A DNA stretch of 6,561 nt, taken from NCBI GenBank assembly GCA_015491595.1, contig WFVP01000394.1, positions 1 to 6,561 on the forward strand, written 5' to 3'. The translations under genes and the position numbers were made by a program. Below the pieces are notes generated by a model. It saw only the letters and a list, made by a program, of their open reading frames with translations, made no database searches and was not told where the DNA came from. Positions 1-4,922 of the stretch are shown here, piece by piece. Source of the stretch: Anaerolineales bacterium. GTDB lineage: Bacteria > Chloroflexota > Anaerolineae > Anaerolineales > DRMV01. The number at the start of each line of letters is the position of its first letter. Within the stretch, counting starts at the first letter, position 1.

Positions 1-1438
1 CTTCTACAACGTGCCCGCGCAAGACCCCTTCGCCAGCCAGGCGCCCCTGTTCTACGGCCCCATTCAACAGGGCAAGGACGGGTGGAACGCGGCCTTCTTC
101 TGCGGCACCAACGCGGTCATGCGCCGGGAAGCCCTGATGCACCTGGGCGTGCTGCGGTACGTGCAACTGGTGGAGCATCGGGTGCTGAAGGCCCTGAGCC
201 GGGTCACCCTGGACCTGCGGACGGGCCGGCGATCCATCCCCCGCCGGTACCGGCGCCATGCCCGACGGGTTTCCCAGGCCGCGGAGGAAGCCCTGCAGGC
301 CCTGCGACGCCGGGAACCCCTGGGAGAAATCCTGACCCGGTTCCACAATGCCATCCAGGCCATCCGCCGGGAAATCGTGTTGGGCGACCTGCAGGACATC
401 GCCCGGGCCCTGGCGGACATCGAGGACATCACCCCCAGTTACCTTGAAGGCCAGGCCCAGACCGCTCTGGTCGCAGCCGGCGAAGCGCCCGTGGCCCAAG
501 TCATGGACGTGAAGGTGGTCCGGGACGTGCGCCAGGCCATTGAAAGCGGCCTCGACGCCCTGGCCAGCGAACTGGTGGGCATTGCCGCCCCGCCCGCGGA
601 GACCATTGGCCTGGACCGGGAGACGGAGCAGCTCCTGGCCCTGGAAATGGGCGAGGCCCTGGACGTGCAGCCCGTAGACACGCTGACGGTTACGGAAGAC
701 ATGGCCACCGCGCTCCAGCTCCACGCCCTGGGCTGGAAGTCGGTGTTCCACCCCGAAATCCTGGCCTTCGGCCTGGCGCCTGAGGACCTGGGCAGCGCGC
801 TCCGCCAGCGCTTCCGCTGGGCCGTGGGGACGCTGCAGGTGTTCCTCCACTACAACCCCCTGACCATGCCCGGCTTGACCTGGGGCCAGCGCTTGCAGTA
901 CTTCATGACCATCTATAGTTACTTCTCGGGCTTCGCCTCCCTGATTTACCTGGTCTCCCCCGTCATCTACCTCCTCACTGGCATCCCACCGGTGACCTCC
1001 TTCGCCGGCGAGTTCCTCATCCGCATCGCGCCCTATCTGGCCTTCAACTGGTTGATGTTCCAGTTCGCCTCGTGGGGCATGCGCACCTTCCGGGGAGAAC
1101 AGTACAACCTGGCCCTGTTCCCCATCTGGATTCAGGCCGTGCTCACCGTCTTCGGCGGACAGCGCATTCGCTTCCAGGTGACCCCCAAGGTGCGCCGTTC
1201 CGGGGTCTACATCACCCTGATTTGGCCGCAGCTGTCCGTCATCGTGTTGCAAATCCTCAGCGGCCTCTATGGGGTGAGCGCGGTGGCCCTGGGATGGCGC
1301 CACGACGTGGCCGGCATCGTCATCAACCTCTTCTGGATTGCCTACGACCTCGTCATGCTCTACCCCATCCTGACCGCGTCCGTGTACCGCTTCAAAGGTA
1401 CCTACCGGCCGCCCCTGGAGATGGCATCCAGCGCTTGA
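1..1438 (+). CDS. Processive family 2 glycosyltransferase, cellulose-synthase-like (5' truncated)
   Basis: This is the C-terminal 478 residues of a membrane glycosyltransferase that polymerises a sugar from a nucleotide-sugar donor and passes the chain across the inner membrane. The start and the N-terminal DxD motifs lie upstream of the window. The GTG at base 11 is an internal Val, since the frame is open to the left edge. Counting from Phe at base 2, the protein shows FFCGT (32-36), the catalytic-base motif TED (231-233), the acceptor motif QRFRW (269-273) and the gating-loop motif FQVTPK (391-396), all BcsA/cellulose-synthase signatures. Hydrophobic segments lie at about 298-331, 338-359, 370-386 (perhaps an interface helix), 402-432 and 436-461. 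The protein stops about 17 residues after the last one, so it lacks the c-di-GMP-binding PilZ domain of true BcsA. About 170 extra residues separate FFCG from TED. The product could be a beta-glucan or an amino-sugar polymer; the donor cannot be read from this part. Family assignment is firm and the substrate is unknown. Confidence 0.9.
   Translation, partial: FYNVPAQDPFASQAPLFYGPIQQGKDGWNAAFFCGTNAVMRREALMHLGVLRYVQLVEHRVLKALSRVTLDLRTGRRSIPRRYRRHARRVSQAAEEALQALRRREPLGEILTRFHNAIQAIRREIVLGDLQDIARALADIEDITPSYLEGQAQTALVAAGEAPVAQVMDVKVVRDVRQAIESGLDALASELVGIAAPPAETIGLDRETEQLLALEMGEALDVQPVDTLTVTEDMATALQLHALGWKSVFHPEILAFGLAPEDLGSALRQRFRWAVGTLQVFLHYNPLTMPGLTWGQRLQYFMTIYSYFSGFASLIYLVSPVIYLLTGIPPVTSFAGEFLIRIAPYLAFNWLMFQFASWGMRTFRGEQYNLALFPIWIQAVLTVFGGQRIRFQVTPKVRRSGVYITLIWPQLSVIVLQILSGLYGVSAVALGWRHDVAGIVINLFWIAYDLVMLYPILTASVYRFKGTYRPPLEMASSA
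149..670 (+). other. Helical insertion inside the glycosyltransferase catalytic domain
   Basis: In cellulose-synthase-type enzymes the FFCG motif is followed about 30 residues later by TED, through a short '...LGGF..ET(I/V)TED' strand and turn. Here the sequence runs normally to 'EALMHLG' (visible residues 43-49), departs for about 174 residues, and resumes at 'VDTLTVTED'. The insert looks mostly alpha-helical. Its first part is Arg-rich (RTGRRSIPRRYRRHARR), its later part is acidic and Ala/Leu-rich, and it has no hydrophobic stretch long enough to cross a membrane. It is in frame and GC-rich at third positions like its flanks, so it is real coding sequence and not an assembly artefact. It has no Cys or His-Asn splice junction as an intein would. 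I do not recognise the domain. It would sit on the cytoplasmic catalytic face, so a regulatory or partner-binding role is possible but is inference only. Confidence 0.7.
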
Positions 1439-1484
1439 GGGACCGCCCACCACCCACAAAGGTGGGACCCCCACACCCTGCTCT

Positions 1485-1521
1485 CGCCCCGGACGTCCAC
1501 TCCGTCCGGGGCGCATCTTTT
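1485..1521 (+). terminator. Intrinsic terminator of the glycosyltransferase gene
   Basis: A perfect 11-bp stem pairs 1485-1495 (CGCCCCGGACG) with 1503-1513 around a 7-nt loop. It is followed at 1516-1521 by a short T-rich run (TCTTTT). It starts 46 bp after the glycosyltransferase stop codon. The opposite strand has no T-run after the stem, so it should act mainly on plus-strand transcription and give no obvious terminator to the convergent regulator gene. Confidence 0.8.
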
Positions 1522-1539
1522 GGGGTTGGAGTTTCGGGT

Positions 1540-4482
1540 TCACGGCCACACCGGAGGCGGTTCGTCGGTGGAAGAAGAAGGGGAAACAGGAAGCATGGCC
1601 AGCAACATCCGGGCCCGCTCCCGGGTGGGAGCCTCCGTCGCGGGATGCTGGGCGACGTAATGCGCCAGGGCCGCGGCCCGGTCCACCGCGCCCTGCAGGG
1701 CCCACATGTAGGCCGCGATGGCCATCAGGTGCATACGCGTGGGCTTGGCTTCCTCCTCCAGGTCGTCCAGGGCCTGCGTGAGGGTCCGCCAGGCCGTCGC
1801 GTGGTCCCCCTCCCGATGCTGCGCCCACGCCAACCAGCCCAGGGCCCGGGCCTCCGTCACGCCGTCGCCCATCTCCCGGGCCAGGTCCACCGCGCGCCGG
1901 GCCGCCTCGGCGATGTCCTTCGAGGGACCGTTTTGTAAGGCCCAGGCCGCGGCCAAGCCCACCCAGGCATGCATCTCGAAATGGCGCCAGCCGGTCTCCT
2001 GAGCCACCGCGAGGGCCGCCCGCAAGTGGGGTTCCACTTCGTCCCAACGTTGCTCCAGCAGGGCCAGGTTGCCCAGGTGCAAATGGAAGAACCCCTCGCC
2101 CGGTCGGTCGCCCACCTGCTGACACAGGGCCAAACCCTGCTCCAGCAACGGACGCACCTCCCGGTAGCGTCCCGTGCGCAGATACGCGCTGCTCAGGTTA
2201 ATCAGGCCTTTGATGTGTTCGTAGGTCCTTCCCGCCGCCTGAGAACGACGGACTACCTCCTCCAGCACGGCCATCGCCTGGGGGAACTCTCCCAGGTGCA
2301 GGTAAATCACCCCCAGCACGTTTTGGGTGAACAGGCGTCCGTCCAGGTCGTCCTCGGGAAGGCGTCCCAGCGCTTCCTGGGCCAGACGCAACGCCTCTCG
2401 CAGGTGACCGTGCCGGAAGGACAGCGCGGCCCCCCGGGCATACAGGTGGCCCAGGAGGGGATGGTCCTCCTGCGCCAAGAGGCGAAGGGCTTCGGCGAAC
2501 ACCCGGGCACCCTCGGCGTACAACCCCTGGACCTCGAAGAAAGCCTGCCACGGGTCCAGCGCCTGCTCCAGCAGGGCCCAGGCCCGATGTCGGGCGGCCC
2601 AAAGCCAGGCAGCTTCCAGATTGCGCCGTCGGGGGTACAGGCGCTGCAGGTCAGCGGGGGAAAGTTCCTCAGGAAAGCGGCCCAACCAGGTGAGGAAGAC
2701 GTGGGCATGACGGGCCGCCCGCGGGTGTTCGGCCTCCGGCCATTTCTCCCGGATGTACGTCCGCAACACCCGATGCAGATGGAACCCCTGGGGCCAATCC
2801 AGCACGGGCTGCACCAGGCCCCGGGTGACCAACCGATGCACCTCAACGGAGGACAGGCCCGTGACCTCCTGAGCTTCCTCCAGGGTAAAGGGTCCGGCGA
2901 ACACGCTCAACTGCAACAGGGCCGCCTGTTCATCCGCGATCAACGAAGCCCACAAGTGCTCGAACAACGTGCGCAGACTGCGGTGGCGCGCGGGCGCCTG
3001 GGGCCAGGCAGCCTGCAACACGTCCAAATCACGCTCCAAATCCGCCACCAGGCGGGCCAGGGGGCGGTGACGCAGCTGCATGGCCGCCAGTTCCAGGGCC
3101 AGGGGCAACCCCTCCAGCAACCGACACAACTGCGCGATGGCGCCCGCGTCCTCCGGCCCGGGCTCCGGAGCGGGGACGAAGCGCTTCCACAAGGCCAGCA
3201 ACAGGCGGCCGGCGCCGTACGTCTCCGGCGGGGGCGCCTGGTACTCCGAGGGGTAGGAAAGGGGCCGCACCGTGTACACCCGTTCGTGGCGCAGGCCCAG
3301 GGGCTCCTGGGAAGTCACCACCACCCGCAACCCGGGAGACGCCCGCAACCAAGCGGCCAGGAGAGGGGCCGCCCCACGGGCGTGTTCCATGTTGTCCAGA
3401 ATCAACAACATCTCCCGGGACGATAAGTGCGCGGTCAGGATTTGCTGCAGAGAGGCGTCTCCTTCGGACGTCAGACCCAGGCCCATGGCCACCACCGCGG
3501 GCACGGCGTCGGCGTCCCGCACGTCCTCAAGGGAGACGAAGTACACGCCGTCGGCGAACCGGTGCCGATGGTGATGGGCGAAGGCCAGGGCCAGCATGGT
3601 CTTCCCCACGCCGTTGGGCCCGACCAGGGTGACCAGACGGTATTCCTGCAGGAGGGCGCACAGCGCCTCCAAATCCTCTTCCCGGTCGATGAGGGGCAGA
3701 GGCAGGTCGGGGACCCGGAAGGCGGGCGGATGGCGCCGCCGGTGGTGGATATGCGCCACCAACGCCTCCAGTTCCGGTCCGGGGTCCGCCTGCCACTCTT
3801 CCTGAAGGCGGGCGCAACACTGCTGGTAGACCTTGAGGGCCGCGGTGTATTTCCCCTGCCACATGAGGACCTGAATGAGGGTGTAGTAGAAGTCCTCCCG
3901 CCAGGGCTCCAGGGCCACGGCGAAGCGCAACAGGGCCTCCACGTCCCGCCAGCGTCCCCGGGCCAGTCCATCCCGCAGGCCCCGGTCCAGGGCTTCCAGC
4001 ATCTGGACCCGCAGCTGCTGGGCCATGCTGGTCTGCCAATGGGCGAATTCGGGCGCGTCCGCGACGTGGAAGCCCTCCAGGAAGTCCCCTCGATAGAGGG
4101 CCACGGCCTGCCGCAGACGGTCCAGGGTGGGACTGTCCTGAAGCAAATCCTGAACCTGGCGGACGTCCACCTCCCACCGATAGCGGGAAGACAGGGCCAC
4201 GCTTTGCCGGTTCACTTCCAGCGCTTCGGGGGGCAGGCTTTTTTGTAGCTGGTAGAGGGCGTTGCGCAAACTGGTGCGGGCCCGGTGCATGTCGGATTCG
4301 GGCCAGAAGAGCCACATCAGGGTATCCCGGGAAACCGGTCCCGGCGCCATCAGCAGGTAGTAGAGGATGGCTTGGGGTTTGTTTCCCGGCAGGTCCAGCG
4401 GCCGCTCCTCGTCGCCTTCGACCAAGAAGACCTGGGGCCAACCCAAAAGCCGTACACGTAAGCGCAGGGTGGACGCCGCCAC
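1540..4482 (-). CDS. AfsR-like SARP transcriptional regulator: BTAD, NB-ARC-type ATPase, TPR
   Basis: This is a complete 980-residue cytoplasmic regulator. Residues 5-100 form the OmpR-type winged helix of SARP proteins (LRLRVRLLGWPQVFL; PGNKPQAILYYLL; SRDTLMWLFWPE; ARTSLRNALYQLQKSL). About 104-246 is the bacterial transcriptional activation domain (DFLEGF; a repeat region ending LEALVAHIHHRRR). A STAND ATPase follows, with Walker A GPNGVGKT (288-295), Walker B LLILDN (359-364), VVVTSQEPLGLR (387-398), GLPLAL (458-463) and a winged-helix segment ending near RVLRTYIREK (571-580). About 630-945 is helical, with TPR-like repeats, and would serve as the sensor. A Ser/Pro-rich tail ends the protein. 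There is no C-terminal LuxR helix-turn-helix, so DNA binding must be N-terminal. The start is GTG, with GAGG at 4492-4495 nine bases upstream; an in-frame stop at 4516-4518 limits extension. The ligand and targets are unknown. Tandem 11-bp repeats 20 bp upstream are a likely binding site. Confidence 0.93.
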   Translation of the reverse strand: MAASTLRLRVRLLGWPQVFLVEGDEERPLDLPGNKPQAILYYLLMAPGPVSRDTLMWLFWPESDMHRARTSLRNALYQLQKSLPPEALEVNRQSVALSSRYRWEVDVRQVQDLLQDSPTLDRLRQAVALYRGDFLEGFHVADAPEFAHWQTSMAQQLRVQMLEALDRGLRDGLARGRWRDVEALLRFAVALEPWREDFYYTLIQVLMWQGKYTAALKVYQQCCARLQEEWQADPGPELEALVAHIHHRRRHPPAFRVPDLPLPLIDREEDLEALCALLQEYRLVTLVGPNGVGKTMLALAFAHHHRHRFADGVYFVSLEDVRDADAVPAVVAMGLGLTSEGDASLQQILTAHLSSREMLLILDNMEHARGAAPLLAAWLRASPGLRVVVTSQEPLGLRHERVYTVRPLSYPSEYQAPPPETYGAGRLLLALWKRFVPAPEPGPEDAGAIAQLCRLLEGLPLALELAAMQLRHRPLARLVADLERDLDVLQAAWPQAPARHRSLRTLFEHLWASLIADEQAALLQLSVFAGPFTLEEAQEVTGLSSVEVHRLVTRGLVQPVLDWPQGFHLHRVLRTYIREKWPEAEHPRAARHAHVFLTWLGRFPEELSPADLQRLYPRRRNLEAAWLWAARHRAWALLEQALDPWQAFFEVQGLYAEGARVFAEALRLLAQEDHPLLGHLYARGAALSFRHGHLREALRLAQEALGRLPEDDLDGRLFTQNVLGVIYLHLGEFPQAMAVLEEVVRRSQAAGRTYEHIKGLINLSSAYLRTGRYREVRPLLEQGLALCQQVGDRPGEGFFHLHLGNLALLEQRWDEVEPHLRAALAVAQETGWRHFEMHAWVGLAAAWALQNGPSKDIAEAARRAVDLAREMGDGVTEARALGWLAWAQHREGDHATAWRTLTQALDDLEEEAKPTRMHLMAIAAYMWALQGAVDRAAALAHYVAQHPATEAPTRERARMLLAMLPVSPSSSTDEPPPVWP

Positions 4483-4501
4483 AATCCCTAACCTCGCGCG
4501 C

Positions 4502-4523
4502 TTTTCACGCTGTTTTCACGCTG
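4502..4523 (+). repeat. Two perfect adjacent 11-bp repeats, probable SARP operator
   Basis: The 11-mer TTTTCACGCTG occurs at 4502-4512 and again, identical and immediately adjacent, at 4513-4523. An 11-bp period puts both copies on the same face of the helix. SARP activators are known to bind such direct repeats in register with the helix, overlapping the -35 region; AfsR sites contain a TTCA-type core. The neighbouring gene encodes a protein of this family, which makes it the obvious binder. The assignment to that regulator is inference. Confidence 0.72.
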
Positions 4524-4543
4524 GAGGGATACTGTAAGGATAC
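4502..4543 (+). promoter_or_regulatory. Probable SARP-dependent promoter for the small divergent gene
   Basis: Downstream of the 11-bp repeats lie -10-like hexamers: TACTGT (4530-4535, TANNNT type), exactly 8 bp after the TTCACGC core of the second repeat, or GATACT (4528-4533), 18 bp after TTCACG at 4504-4509. A second GATAC copy at 4539-4543 stands in the same relation to the second repeat. No good TTGACA -35 exists, which fits an activator-dependent promoter. Transcription would start near 4540-4545. On the minus strand TACAGT (4536-4531) is a possible -10 for the regulator gene. That would put the repeats just downstream of its start site, where binding could repress it. The minus-strand promoter is weakly supported. 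Confidence 0.5.
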
Positions 4544-4600
4544 CAATTTCCTGTCGCTATGGCACACACGGCGTCAGGAGAACGCCTTGCATTTCAGGAT

Positions 4601-4608
4601 GGAGAGGG
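4601..4608 (+). promoter_or_regulatory. Ribosome binding site that favours the 4616 start
   Basis: GGAGAGGG lies 7 nt before ATG at 4616-4618. The alternative in-frame ATG at 4559 has no Shine-Dalgarno-like sequence and would sit only about 15-20 nt after the predicted transcription start. The stronger site therefore supports the shorter, 63-residue product. Confidence 0.65.
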
Positions 4609-4615
4609 TAAGCAC

Positions 4616-4807
4616 ATGAAACTGGGTCTCCCCACGCAAATCTTCGTCCTCCGATGCTGGCAGGTCCATCGGGAAGATGGACCCCAATGGCGTTTTCGGC
4701 TGGAAATCCCTTCCACCGAGGAAGCCCATATTTTCACTTCCCTCGAAGCCCTGATGCGTTTTCTGGAGGAACGGCTGGATACCCTATCCTCTTCGTCGAC
4801 CTCGTGA
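4616..4807 (+). CDS. Small uncharacterised protein divergent from the SARP regulator
   Basis: This is a 63-residue protein of unknown function. I chose the ATG at 4616 because GGAGAGGG stands 7 nt upstream. An in-frame ATG at 4559 would add 19 residues of unremarkable sequence and has no ribosome binding site. The visible pattern is strand-strand-strand-helix: QIFVLRCWQV (8-17), QWRFRLEIPS (24-33), AHIFTS (37-42), then LEALMRFLEERL (43-54) and a Ser-rich tail. There is no signal peptide, membrane segment or recognised motif, although one Cys (14) and two Trp (15, 25) stand out. From memory, small Chloroflexota proteins with a '(F)(V/L)xRxW...WRxxxE(H/I)xPS...(F)xxLExLxxFL' layout exist near such regulators; I could not check this. 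It is read away from the regulator across a probable SARP operator, so it is a good candidate for that regulator's target. It has no terminator of its own before the shared palindrome at 4854-4883. Confidence 0.7.
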   Translation: MKLGLPTQIFVLRCWQVHREDGPQWRFRLEIPSTEEAHIFTSLEALMRFLEERLDTLSSSSTS

Positions 4808-4848
4808 AGCGAGCACCCCCAATCCCGGACGCGCCAAAGGAAGGCCAT

Positions 4849-4883
4849 AGAAAAAGGGGACAGCGCCGCGGCGCTGTCCCCTT
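4849..4883 (-). terminator. Palindromic intrinsic terminator of glmS
   Basis: Bases 4854-4883 form a perfect 30-bp inverted palindrome, giving a 13-14-bp stem (AAGGGGACAGCGCC and its complement) with a minimal loop. On the minus strand the stem runs straight into TTTTTCT, the signature of an intrinsic terminator, 40 bp after the glmS stop. On the plus strand the stem is preceded by A's but followed only by CTTCATGG, so it may stop the convergent small gene weakly. Confidence 0.85.
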
Positions 4884-4922
4884 CATGGTCCTCCAACATT
4901 CCGGACAGGGCCCGGCGGGCCG

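Noticed and set aside
149..670. Intein or inserted mobile element in the glycosyltransferase
   Set aside because: There is no Cys/Ser at the upstream junction, no terminal His-Asn, no homing-endonuclease motif and no flanking repeats. Base composition matches the host gene.
1446..1466. Small hairpin (CCCACC with GGTGGG, 9-nt loop) just after the glycosyltransferase stop
   Set aside because: Only 6 bp, and no T-run follows on either strand. The stronger terminator at 1485-1521 explains transcript ending.
1072..1938. 288-residue plus-strand frame spanning the glycosyltransferase end and the regulator end
   Set aside because: It crosses a strong terminator and overlaps two real genes in other frames. 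Its Pro/Arg/His-rich translation has no recognisable domain.
1969..4248. Long plus-strand open frames (485 and 273 residues) opposite the regulator gene, nearly continuous in one frame
   Set aside because: They lie wholly antisense to a clear 980-residue SARP-NB-ARC-TPR gene. Their translation is low-complexity, rich in Gln, Gly, Pro and Arg, with no domain, as expected for the antisense frame of a G+C-rich gene.
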